Below, one piece after another: positions 31,911 through 47,390 of a stretch of 64,000 nucleotides of DNA. The position numbers were made by a program, and so were the translations under genes. Location: NCBI GenBank assembly GCA_905250025.1, contig CAJNOJ010000104.1:248001-312000 (forward strand), written 5' to 3'. This DNA is from Adineta ricciae. Taxonomy: Eukaryota; Rotifera; Eurotatoria; Adinetida; Adinetidae. How positions within the stretch are numbered: position 1 is the stretch's first letter; each line of letters opens with the position of its first letter. The notes under the pieces were generated by a model. It was not told the DNA's origin. It did not search any database and saw nothing but the letters and a program-made list of their open reading frames with translations.

Positions 31911-34823
31911 ATGTCTTCGTCTCCAGTCGATCGAATGTCTGGTGCATCAACACCGACACTTCTCGCCATGTCTTCATCGGTAACGAATCGATTACATGAA
32001 GAACTGAACGGTTTAAAACGTTGGCGGCAAATGTATGATTCTGCTATGAATGAAAAAGTCAGTTCAGAACATCAGTCTCTATCCGATTCTCTAATAAAGT
32101 CGTTTAGAACGAAGAAGTGCAAAAACTTCAGTTGATTAATCAACGACAATCACAAGCATTAAATGATTCCATTGTAAATGATATATTCCGAAACGAACAG
32201 ATGATTTACTGAAGAATTTAGGTACAAATTGAACAGCAAACTATGACAATCAATTCAATGAAACAAAACGAAGTTTTATTAGAGAAAAAGTATCTACTGA
32301 GATTCGTATTTCATTAAACAAATGCTCTTTAGAGTTACCAAATTGGAAGAGTTCCATTATATATTGAAAAAGAATGTTGCTAAATTGGAGAAAAATGTTT
32401 CACAATGTAAGTACAGAGGAAATATTACTTACACCCATCAATTGGACGGAAATATGATTTCTTCATTGTAACTAAAGGGCGAAATGTAATTTAATGAATT
32501 TCCGAGAGCGACAAAAGAAAGTCTACGGACAAAATATTCATATATATATCTAGGTGAATTTGTTCGTGTTGATCTTGAACGAATGTACGAAAACCAGGAT
32601 CGAAATGTCAAACTACTTGCTGATCGTGTCGACTCGACAATCGAAATGAAATTACAAAATTGTATAGAAAATGCTTGGATATTTCCCTTGTGATGATTTT
32701 CATTGTTTTCGATAGTGCAATCCCAATTGAAATTAGTTGAACAGCTTTATCAACAAGCGCGTCAGGAACTTGACAAACACATTCATGAACGAACACAAGA
32801 AAAGTCACAAGCAACAACTCAGATTGTTGAATTAACTTCGAAAATCGTAAACACCTACATTACATCTCTTTTTTCGAAATCAAGTTTTGTATTTCGTAGT
32901 CCACGACTGAAACTGAAATCAATCGATTACAAATTTCAAATGCAGATGCACAATCGAAATGCTTTGAGCTAACAGAAGAAATCGTTGCGTGACTTTTTTA
33001 TTGATCTTGTCTCGAAGCATTGTTATTATTGATTTAGAACAAATATCAACAGATGTTCGAAACATTAACATTCGAGAATGACGCTAAACTTGCGTCGAAA
33101 GATGAACAAATTGAAAATTTACAAAAACGAATTGATACGTTAGTACTAAAGATTGTTCGTATTGAATTTTTTTCTCTCTCTGCATATCTATGATTTTCTG
33201 TTGTCTTCTCTAGGACGATAGCAAAGAAGAGATTTTTAATCTACAAGAATCGAATAAAAATTTACAGAATCGACTAGATGAAATGAAACAAAAAACCGTA
33301 TGATGAGGAGTTGGTTTCGCGCTGATTTCTTTTGCACTGACAATTTCAGGTCGAACATACGGAATATCATGAAACTCAAGTTCAAGCACGACAAGCTGAA
33401 ATAACCATTCGAGAGCGTGAAAATGAACAATTACAATTGAAAAATGATCTTTTGGTCGAACAATTAGTAAGACGATAGGAAATTCTTCAGTTACGAAAAC
33501 CAATTTCTCTTCCCGATCTCAAGGTCTATGGCGAAAAACAAATCGAAGAGCTTAAAGAGAAGAACCAATCATTACAAAAGCAAATTGATGAAATGAACCA
33601 GAACTTGAAGAAACAGTTGATCGAAACACATGAGCAACTAGAAAAACAAATTGGAGATTATGCTCAACAATCGGTAGGCATATTCGTGAAATGAAAGATT
33701 GTGTCCGAAATGGATTTGTTCGTTACAGTTGGAATATGATAATCGATTGGAAGAAAAGATCAATGAAATTAACGCGAAGAACAAACTTTATGATGAATTA
33801 TCGATGAAATATCAAGAATTATTAGCAAAAACAGTGATGTTTTTATGTGAATAATTATTCGAATATATCTGAAATATTGTTTTAGGAAGAGACAGAAGAA
33901 GAAATAACACAATTGACAAAAGAAAATGAAGAATTACGAGCACAGAATCATGTTTTACTTCAAGAAACCGTATGTTTCGTATCCATTTAATGTCAGAGTC
34001 AGTAGAATTTGTGTAAAGGATGAACACGCGGAGCAAATCAAACGAAAAGATGTTATTGTCGAAGCTACCAATATCGAAATAGGTGAAAAAGAAAAAGAAA
34101 TTGAAGAAATAAAAGCAAAACTAGTATGTGAAACCTCCTCCGTCGCACCTTAAAACACTTCACTTTCTGCTCTCTACAAAGGCTTTAGTCGAAGAACGTC
34201 TTTCAAAAAATCAAAATTTACTAACATCATTACGTTCATCCATGGGTGAAAAAGTAAAATTAACTTTTTTCCTCGGTCTTTTTCTAATCTGATCTATCAC
34301 TATTGTTCAGGATGCAAAAATTAAACGTCTTGAACAAAGTACTGTCGCTTCTCAACCATCACGAGCGACAGCTGTACGTCGAACTGGTATCAATCATCCT
34401 CTGGCAACACAACTCAAACCAACAACAGCAGCAGCAGCTCCTATTCGACCACCTCTACCGCCGCTCCCGACAACAGTCAATCAACAAACAAAAGCGAATT
34501 CCCGGTAAATTTCCATCAAACATGGGGTTCGGATTATCGATGTGATTCGTTTGTAGAGAAAAACGAATGTTGCCACCACCAGCAGCGAATGAGTTGACAT
34601 CAACGCCCAAGAAAATGCGTCGACTTAGTCAAACAAAAGCAGCCATTGACCAAGCTCATGTTCTTGAACAATCAGTTTCACCTGTACTTGATGATGATCG
34701 AGATGAAATCGCCTCAAATACCAGTGTAGCGGTAAACAAACAAGTCTCCCCTCAAATCTCACTTATTCACTTGTTTCTCCTTCTGCTTTTCAGAGTTTAT
34801 TCGAATACTTGAAGAAAATCTAA
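31911..34823 (+). CDS. Long coiled-coil protein, unidentified
   Basis: About fifteen short exons separated by 50-80 nt introns join in frame to roughly 600 aa. It starts MSSSPVDRMSGASTPTLLAM followed by NRLHEELNGLKRWRQMYDSA. Almost the whole middle is heptad-rich and charged (for example EKINEINAKNKLYDELSMKY, TQLTKENEELRAQNHVLLQE). The C-terminus is Pro/Ala-rich (PIRPPLPPLPTT), then has a basic, NLS-like STPKKMRRLSQTK, and ends SLFEYLKKI. This layout suits a spindle, centrosome or nuclear-pore structural protein, but I cannot assign a family. The last exon, at about 34794-34823, is short and was placed by its acceptor and phase. No acceptor precedes the ATG. Confidence 0.75.
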
Positions 34824-35195
34824 CCAAACAATCTCTTATTTTATGCATTTATTTATTTAATATATTTTTCTCTTTGTTTTGTATAAATCTTTCTCGAATT
34901 GTACAATTTTCATTCAGATCCTAGAATAAAATTTAGTTGATTTAGTAAATCATCTTCTCGAATTTCCTTTTCGTCTGCTATGAACTCACTAGGTATGCAT
35001 CGATCGACTATCAGCGTCATCTGTCGAATCGAATATCCTTGGTTCTTGTATGAGGAAGAAGGAAGAAATATTTTTTGTTTGTTCTCATTCAATCTCTTTT
35101 GCCTTACACCTCCATTACGTGAACTTTTTCAACATCGGGTTCAATGACTAAATCTTCTCATTTCTAAACAGTTTCTTCTTCACCCAAAAGTAACC
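34824..35195. other. Intergenic region, no gene seen
   Basis: 3' flank of the coiled-coil gene (TTTTATGCATTTATTTATTTAA-type AT-rich sequence) and 5' flank of ARIH2. Confidence 0.5.
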
Positions 35196-37149
35196 ATGAG
35201 TGGAAACGAAGACGATAGCGATGCAATCGGTAAGTTCACATGTTTATCTTTTCTCATCGATCCATAAAATAACATTGATCTCACCCGCGATAGATGACGA
35301 TTGCTATGATACATTCTTCGATGATACAGATCCATTTCAAGATGATAATAATAATAATTATACGACTAATGTCAATACCAATGATCCTGAACAGTTCGAA
35401 TATACTGTGAGCACGTTGAAAGAAGTACAAGCGCGCTTTGAACCATCGATTTTCTCCAATTCATACATTCATATGTCATCGGCTCAAGCGACATGTTTGA
35501 TATGTTTTAAAAGTCAAACTAATTTTCAATCGCTGATATGTAATCATGCTTTTTGCCATGATTGCTGGTCGCAGTACATCGACACAAAATTCCAATCGAA
35601 CCATTGTTTAAGTAAAGCTCGTCTTAGTTTGATAGGAAATTCGATCAGCTTTGTGGATGTTTCTCTTTTTAGATATTGAGTGTATGAAGTGCGATGTTCG
35701 AATTCCGCAAAAGTAAATCGAATTCGATTGTTGAAATGTTTTTCGAACCAACTTGTCGTTTAGTTTCGTGCTGGAACATCTATCGTCAGATAATTTAAAA
35801 GAACTGTATAAAAAACTGACTATTAAATCGATGATTCAAGTAAAATTTGAACACAATTTGAATGATTTCTTAATTAATCGTTACTATTGTAGAAAAATCC
35901 ACAAATGACACTGTGTTCTGGTTCATGCGAACGAGTATTCGAAGCCATTGACAAACCTATACCAGGCAAAGTCGAGTGTGAATTGTGCCATCTAAAGTTT
36001 TGGTAAATAAACACTTGTTAATCATCAACGTTAATGAAAATGTTCATTTCTTTAGTTTTCAATGTTCTTTAAACTACCACGCACCTGCCAGTTGTGATAT
36101 CATGAGAAATTGGTTAAATAAATGTCGAGACGTATGTGTGGAAAATATCACTAATAAAACTGACGAAGTTTTGTTGAATTTTTCAGGATTCCGAAACAGC
36201 GAATTACATATCAGCAAACACAAAAGATTGCCCGAAATGCAAAGTGTGTATTGAAAAGAACGGTGGATGTAATCATATGGTAACTGAACCGAAAATGAAT
36301 ATTTAATATATGTCGAAATGTTTTAGTCATGTTCCTCATGTAATCATCACTTTTGTTGGATGTGTCTTGGAGGTAAGAGAAGAGAAGTGAAAGCGTTTGA
36401 TGCGGAAACTGACACTGAAATTGTTTGATTAGATTGGAAAACTCATGAGAATAATTACTATGAATGTTCAAAATACCGTGGACAACCTCAATCTCAATTG
36501 GAAACCAAACAAAGCCGAGCGCGTGAAGCTTTAAAAAAATATTTACATTATTTCGAACGAGTACAGCTGATGAAATGTTTTGCTTTGTTGATTTCAATAT
36601 TTCGTATGCATTTCAGTGGGACAATCATCAGCGAAGTTTAAAGTTAGAAGAACAAACAAGAGCGAGACTACTCGACAAAGTTGAACAGAATATCAACGCG
36701 CAAAATGGAACATATATCGATTGGCAATACTTAGAAAAAGCAGCTGATTCGCTTGCAAAAGTGAGTTCAATCTTTAACATTTCGATCTCAATCGAAATCG
36801 TTTTTTCATAGGCTCGATATACCCTCATGTACACTTACCCCTATGCTTACTATCAAGAAGATACTGTCGACCGGAATCTTGTAAGTGTATTGATTAAAGA
36901 TACTTGACGAGTGTAACGAATCGTTGTAGTTTGAGAACATTCAAGCACAATTGGAAGTCGAAATCGAAAATTTATCCTATCAAATCGAACGTTCAACGAA
37001 TCATAATCGAGGTGTAAGTACATTTGAGATTTGATTTGACTTTGTAATTCTCATTATGAATTCTATAGGATATTGAAAATCAACGACATATTGTCGAACG
37101 ACGACGACAAACATTACTTTTTAAATATTTTCCTAAATCAAACTCGTAG
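35196..37149 (+). CDS. ARIH2: Ariadne-2 type RBR E3 ubiquitin ligase
   Basis: About ten exons. The first ([11 protein letters not shown]) is 34 nt long. RING1 begins [20 protein letters not shown]; the IBR includes [24 protein letters not shown]2 contains the catalytic cysteine in [11 protein letters not shown] followed by [20 protein letters not shown]. The Ariadne domain reads [40 protein letters not shown] and [20 protein letters not shown]. The phrase [20 protein letters not shown] is ARIH2-specific. ARIH2 works with neddylated cullin-RING ligases (CUL5 in vertebrates). The segment between the acidic N-terminus and RING1 is only about 50 residues within one exon, so the UBA-like domain of vertebrate ARIH2 seems absent or much reduced. 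Confidence 0.93.
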
Positions 37150-37799
37150 TCATCAACATCATCATTTTTGTCTTCTTCTTTTTTTTTAATTTTATTGTTT
37201 TTTTAAAACACTTTCTTTCGTCTTTGAAATTAATATACTTATAAATATGCAATCATCATCTTTGAGCATTTACATTCGATTGACTTTGTTTTTAGATTGA
37301 GATCTGAATTGAGAGGAAACTATCTGATGACTTAGTTCGTGACGCATTCACGAAATGTAAGCGAGATTTGATGTAACAACGTCTCTTGAAGGTATTCACA
37401 CGAAATGACATAACAGTGATCTTCTACTGAGTTTTCGATTTCGATCGGAAACAATGATTGTAGTTTGCATTAGTCTTTCAGCTCGCTCATACAACTATGA
37501 AAGATATGATAGTTAAAATGGATAAGAAACTTGAAAATTTAACTCTGATTGAGAAAATTACTTTTGTTTTGTTTATCCTGGACTGATAAAGAGGTCAGAT
37601 AAAAAGATTTGCTAAAGTACACACTTATTATTTTGTTGCAAGACTAGTGATAAGAAGGTCTCAGTGGCTTGCAGATTCAATTTATCTCCCTAAAAACAAA
37701 CAGGCACACCCGTTTCTTTTCCATTGTCTTTACAATCCGATTCATCATTAATATTTTTTCGAACATCTTGGTTTTAGATAATTGAATAACATCGTAGAA
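37150..37799. other. Intergenic region, no gene seen
   Basis: 3' flank of ARIH2 and upstream region of HGSNAT. It ends in a GGTTTTAG acceptor at about 37776, which suggests a spliced leader or 5' UTR intron for HGSNAT. Confidence 0.5.
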
Positions 37800-40044
37800 A
37801 TGAAGAAACTATCGAATTATCTTTTGGTATATCTTATCACTGTTCAGCTGTGTTTTCGTTGTGGTCAAACAAAAACAACAGATAATGGTCTATCAGATCC
37901 GTTAGGAATGGATCAGGCAATCATAGTCCTTAGAAATAAAAACTGTCCAGATCCAATTTCTTTCATGTACAATCTTGTCGTGTGCGAACAATGTGATTTC
38001 GAGCGTTTAAGTGATCCTGTTCCCATGGATTCTAATGAAACTTTATCGATAGATACAAGATTTCCATATGATTTTCAGCTTTTCTCAGGTACTAAGAATG
38101 CCACCATTCAATGTCATATAGAATCCTATCGATTTTCTGAGCATGGCACATATTTATTTGAAGTTAGACAGATCCATCCAAATGTCACTTCCTGTACGAT
38201 AACTCAAACCCAAGAATCAAGCTATTACTGGACACCTATCATCATAGTGATTCTACTACTACTGCTATTGGTTTTTCTGATTCAATTGTTTCGATTTATT
38301 CAACGAAAACAGTATTTTAATCGTATTCTAACAAATAGAAACTATCAAGAGTTAGTTGGTAATCAACCGAGTCCTGCACCACGGCCGAGTTTATTTGCTC
38401 ATCGACTATCCTTGCCTGTTATACCGGAAGAAACCCATACTAACGATGTGCATCCAGTCATCAATACTACGAATGATTCCCCATTGATTGGCTCAACACG
38501 TTTATCAGATAATTCAGTTAAAATTACCAAAGGTTTACCGAAACGACTTCAATCATTGGATACATTCCGAGGATTTTCCTTGATGGTAATGATCTTCGTC
38601 AATTACGGTGGTGAGAATGACCAATTCATGTTCTTTCAATTTGTCGTTCATTTTGTTTTAGGTGGTGGTTATTGGTTCTTTGATCATTCAGGTAACAAGA
38701 TCTTTTCTGCTCATGATAAAACACCACTTGAATCTTCATTTTCAGTTTGGAATGGTTTGACTCTTGCTGACTTGGTATTTCCATGGTTCGTTTGGATGAT
38801 GGGGGTTTCCATTGTGCTTTCGCAGCGATCACTTTTGAAAAAGAAAGTTTCGAAATTGAATATTCTATTGAAAATATGTCGACGTACCGTGATTCTATTT
38901 CTCTTGGGTAAATAATAAAACGTGGTTGTTGCTAGTGAAATGTTTCATGGGAACAATTGTAGGTTTAATCTTACAAGGTGGGTACGGAAAACCAAAAAAC
39001 CTTCGAATTCTGGGTGTCTTACAACGTTTGGCATTATGTTACTTTTTCACAGCAGTGATTATACTTATTTTTGATGAAGAAGATCAGTCTCATTCATCGA
39101 CATGGCCCATCGGTAAGAACACACTTCGAAAATGATTTTCAATTCTATTTCGACATATAGGCGATGACGTTTATCAACCCATCAGCCAAGAATTGAGAAA
39201 TACGGTATTTCAGTTTTGGCCAGAGTGGATTTGCGTGACGGGAATTGTCATTGCATGGATTATGATTACGTTCACTCCGAAGATAGACGGGTGTCCGAGA
39301 GGCTATATAGGACCCGGTGGAAAACACATGCATGGAATGTATAGGAATTGCACTGGAGGTACAATTTGCTTTTCGATTTCGGAGATATCATTTGTCTAAC
39401 TGTAGGTATGGCGGGGTATTTCGACCGACTAATTTTAGGAAGTGCCCATCTATATGGCTATCCGACATGTAGAGAAATCTATCACACCGAGATACCGTAT
39501 GATCCAGAAGGTAAAAACTAAAGCATTGATAAGAAATGAGTTCTATGATTGTTCTCAAGGTATTCTGGGAGTTTTCACTGGTATATTTTTGTGTTATCTT
39601 GGTGCCCATGCTGGCCATTGTTTTGCATATTCTACTCGTGTATTTCGAACTTGTACATTATGGGTAACATCTGGTTTGATATGTGGATTCTTTGGTCTTC
39701 TCTTATCGAAAGGTGGTCAATCAGAGAGTTGGATACCAATCAACAAGAACCTTTGGTCATTAAGTTTCATATTCGTGTTAGCTGGTCTTGCATTTATCAT
39801 CTTAACCGTACTTTATCTCCTTGTGGATGTCAAACAATGGTTTACAGGAGAACCGTGGCTTTGGTTAGGAATGAATTCGATTGTACTGTACGTTGGTCAT
39901 GAAATTTGCTCGCGAGGCTTCCCGATACAATTTCAGGTCGATAACACACACAAAGAGTTATTAGCTGTACATGCGTATGGTGTTCTCTGTTGGATAATTA
40001 TAGCTGGTATTCTGTATTATAAAAAGATTTTTATAGCAATTTAA
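37800..40044 (+). CDS. HGSNAT: Heparan-alpha-glucosaminide N-acetyltransferase
   Basis: HGSNAT moves an acetyl group from cytosolic acetyl-CoA across the lysosomal membrane to terminal glucosamine of heparan sulfate. I place the start at the ATG at 37800 (MKKLSNYLLVYLITVQLCFR), which gives a signal peptide; an upstream in-frame TTG is not a likely start. A luminal domain with cysteines precedes the first TM (TPIIIVILLLLLLVFLIQLF). Then come the catalytic-domain signatures KRLQSLDTFRGFSLMVMIFV, NYGGGYWFFDHSVWNGLTLA (with the conserved His) and DLVFPWFVWMMG. Later landmarks are LQGGYGKPKNLRILGVLQRL, IPYDPEGILGVFTGIFL, PINKNLWSLSFIFVL and MNSIVLYVGHEI. It ends KKIFIAI. An AATAAA lies at 40084-40089. 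Confidence 0.94.
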
Positions 40045-40324
40045 AATTGATGTGATATGTTTTATTGTATATGCGGTAAATCAAATAAATATAGACATTA
40101 ATTTATGAGAACAAAAGAATATCTTCAATTTCGTTTGATTGATAGAAAAAATATATGTGGATGATGCTTGAGAGAAACACTCCCTCCCTCTATCCGAACA
40201 TTTGATTAGTCACCTAATAGAACCAATGGCTGTGTTTCCTGTCAACTCACATGTTTTCATTGTCTTGCACCATCGTTTGAAATAACATCTCTTTAACTTT
40301 TGTTTACTGTATATAATATAAAAT

Positions 40325-41874
40325 ATGATGGTTGGAAAAGTAGAACTCATTCCAATTGACGAGGGAAATCGTATAATTGTCAAACAAGATGAAAAAGTTA
40401 TTATTGGGCGTGGTTCATCATTAGGCGTATGTTGAACATTTTGATTTACTAGATTGTTCTGATTCATGTTTGTTCTAGTGTAACGACAAGAAGATCTCAC
40501 GACATCATGCTGAATTGTTACTGAAAGACGATAACACACTTTGGATCAAACCCACTCATGCAAATCCTGTTTTTTTTCGACCACCTTATGGCAAAACAAT
40601 ACAGTTACCGAAGAATATCGAACGAGAATTAAAAGATGGTGACCAAATTGGTTTACTTCCATCAACGTTTTATTTTCGTGTAAGCTTTTCGACTGATCAC
40701 AACAATAATAATGGCGATTCAGATACCGACTCAGTATATGAATTCAAAAAAGAAGCGGAGGAATTATCTCCTATTCACCAAAAACCATCTGATGATTGGT
40801 CACCGACACCCAGTTATCGCCGTTCGACAAGCAATCAAGATATATCAGTGTTTGATTTTGATGATGATATCAATACGCAACCAGCAACACGAATACCGTG
40901 TAGACGCGTTTCTCTGGAAAAGAAATTGACATTGGATGTTGAACCGAAGGCTAAACTCAAATCGCCTACGAAAACGCCACCGCCATCGTCACCGTCACCA
41001 ACAACAACGACAACAACATGTAGTCCTTCGATTACGATTCCAAGAGTCTCGATAACTCATCCACCTGCCGAAGCTCAGGTTTGTCGATCTTTTTTTTACA
41101 ATAGTAATGTACATTTTATATCTTAGGATGAATCTGATTCATGTAATGCGAACATCAAAGCACGCAAATTACCGAAATGGATGTTAGCACCTTCGTCGTC
41201 ACCAATAGTAAAGCCGACAACAACGCCAAAGTCTTCCTATTCACGAAATTCATCGTATACAGCTCCGACGAGTGCCAAACGACACTGTAAATAAGAAATA
41301 TCTCTACGATTCGTATGGTTTTTGAACTTTTTTTTCTCTTTCCAGTAAGTTTTGAAGGCGAAAGCAATGACGATATGAATGAACTCTCCAATATGTCAGG
41401 TATATTCTCTACTTCATTTGTGATTTCCTTTATTCTATCTGTTCAATTATTAGATACTCGATCATCTACTGAAGGAAAATCTTCAGGCAAGGTATTAAGT
41501 AAAATACAAGCAAGAAAAAGCTGCGACAGTGACAGTGCGGATGGTCTTGATTCTGTAACGATTCCAACGACGCCACCAACGCCGAAACGAAGTATTTATA
41601 TACATTTTGTATCAAAATTTTATTGATAACTAATTTCAATTGATATTTAGTTAGATCATGTGGCAAACGTCGTCCAGCGTGTCAATTCGGTGCTTCGTGT
41701 TATCGAAAAAATCCTGCTCATCGTGCTGAACTATCGCACCCAGGCGATAGTGATTACGATGATTCAAAACAGTCAATTGATACTGATGATAACGATCCTG
41801 ATAGACCTGACTGTCCTTTTGGCAAATCATGTTATCGACAAAATCCTCAACATAAACGAGATTTTCGACATTAG
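40325..41874 (+). CDS. APLF: APLF-type DNA repair scaffold (FHA, Ku-binding motif, two PBZ fingers)
   Basis: Six exons join in frame. Residues 1-110 form an FHA-type domain (IIGRGSSLG, CNDKKISRHHAELLLK). A long Ser/Thr/Pro-rich linker follows, then KARKLPKWMLAP near 41158-41193, which matches the Ku80-binding motif of vertebrate APLF (R/K-x-LP-x-WML). The C-terminus has two PAR-binding zinc fingers: CQFGASCYRKNPAHRAELSH with PGDSDY, and CPFGKSCYRQNPQHKRDFRH, ending directly at the stop. APLF is recruited by poly(ADP-ribose) and by XRCC1/XRCC4 phosphosites, and scaffolds Ku-XRCC4-ligase IV end joining. The acidic histone-binding tail of human APLF is missing after the second finger. No acceptor precedes the ATG. 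CHD1L follows after 184 nt. Confidence 0.93.
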
Positions 41875-42058
41875 GTTTTGCATGTTTTTCTTTTCTTTGC
41901 AAGCAGATCAGATAGGTCGCCGGTGATATATTCATATTCTTTCGTATAGTCTAGCTAATTATCTTTAGATTATCTATGTGTACCAGTCAGATATATATTC
42001 AATATTATAAACATATTTGTGAATTAATAGAATGACTACAAACTTGAATCTTTTGTAG

Positions 42059-46146
<4,088 letters not shown>

Positions 46147-46451
46147 TATTTTATTTTCATAAATGATGAGGAATAATCACGAATTAGTTCGTTTTTTTTT
46201 GTTTACTAAGAATTTGTATATTCTAACATTTATTTGTGGATACTGTGATCCTTACTCACACTCTATTTCTTCAGTTTGAAAGTTCAATTCATTGGTCTAT
46301 GCATATAAAATCTTTATATGCTATGAGCTTTATTTATTGGTTAAACTACTAGCAGGGCAAATGGTAAGGAAAGAAACACGAAAATGATACAGATGTAAAG
46401 TATCTTGTGAACACGTTTGAAATTTTTCGAATGGTCTCATTCGAGGTTTGC
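46147..46451. other. Convergent 3' region
   Basis: About 300 nt between the CHD1L stop and the stop of the small secreted peptide gene. AT-rich, no ORF of interest. Confidence 0.5.
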
Positions 46452-46878
46452 TCATGCACAAATGATTTTCCCATTGGCTAGTGTGATCACGCCGTTACCG
46501 CAGACTGTAGCTAGAAAATGTATTAGCATAACGAGAATTGAAGAAAATTTTCGAAAGTAATCGTATGAGGACTTACTTTTAACTTTTCCCCAACGTCGTT
46601 GTCGTTTGTGAACTGAAATGTAATGAAACATGAGCAAATAAATTGTTACTTGAAAAAGAGTGTGAAAGACAACATTCATTTCTCTTCGCTTCTTATCACG
46701 GCTTATACTAAGGAATAACTCAACTTAAACATATGGTAATAGTAGACTTACCAGCACTATCGTTGGTGGGCGCAGGTTCTGCCGAAGCTGACGCATTGGT
46801 CAGATTTCCACTCGCTTGATGCACAGCAAGAATGAGCATTGCGCATAACAACAAACCGTATAGGTGGGATGAACGCAT
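46452..46878 (-). CDS. Small secreted peptide precursor with RQRR processing site and two cysteines
   Basis: Three exons: 46878-46752, 46612-46577 and 46510-46452; phases close, giving 73 aa. Residues 1-24 are a clear signal peptide (MRSSHLYGLLLCAMLILAVH...). A short acidic/Ser/Pro propeptide with two Asn-glycosylation sequons follows. Next comes HKRQRR, a furin/prohormone-convertase-type basic site, and then a 24-residue C-terminal peptide starting WGKVKTTVCGNG and ending GKIICA. It has exactly two cysteines, 14 residues apart, able to form one disulfide loop. No family is recognised. The layout is that of a peptide hormone, neuropeptide or antimicrobial peptide. A TATA box lies about 65 nt upstream of the ATG. 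Confidence 0.75.
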
Positions 46879-47390
46879 TATAATAGATACACGAAGTCGA
46901 ACGAACGATAAAGAATGATGAATTCAGTCAAATTATCAGCTCTATTTATAGATCCCAACGACCAGTCAATGACCTTCCATTATTCAATAGATATTCAAAA
47001 GAAAGCAAAGATAATGAGTGTTCTTTGTTACGTTTAAATCGATCTATCATCAGAGGGAAATATTGATTTTTCGTTTTCCACATTCACTGACGTCATTTTT
47101 CTCCCACTTCATACGTCTTCGTTTTCTCCCTTTTCCCTTCTTCTTTTGTTCATGAATAGATAAACATATAACTGACGTGGTCAATGACCAACGCATATTG
47201 ATCATGAGTTATGCAGCTTGTCATTATCGATTGTTTCATTCAACAAAATCTTTATTCTACACCTCCATTTATATGTTAGACTACTAAAAGTAATATATAT
47301 ATATCTCCAATTTGAGCATTCAACTATACAAAACAAAGTGTTAATTCACGCGTGTCCATACTCTTTTAAAACATGTAAGGAAAAAGCCAA
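46879..47390. other. Intergenic region between the secreted-peptide gene and FBXO36
   Basis: Promoter of the peptide gene (TATA at 46941-46950) and 3' flank of FBXO36. No ORF of interest. Confidence 0.5.
46941..46950 (-). promoter_or_regulatory. TATA box of the secreted-peptide gene
   Basis: The minus strand reads TATAAATAGA here, a near-perfect TATA box, 63-72 nt upstream of the ATG at 46878. The spacing leaves room for a short unspliced 5' UTR; unlike many genes here, no splice acceptor precedes this ATG. Confidence 0.55.

Noticed and set aside
37782-37799. Upstream start of HGSNAT at an in-frame TTG
   Set aside because: Non-ATG starts are unlikely here, and the ATG at 37800 gives a good signal peptide.
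41660-41926. 88-aa plus-strand ORF overlapping the last APLF exon in another frame
   Set aside because: The PBZ-finger frame is unambiguous; this is an overlapping shadow frame.
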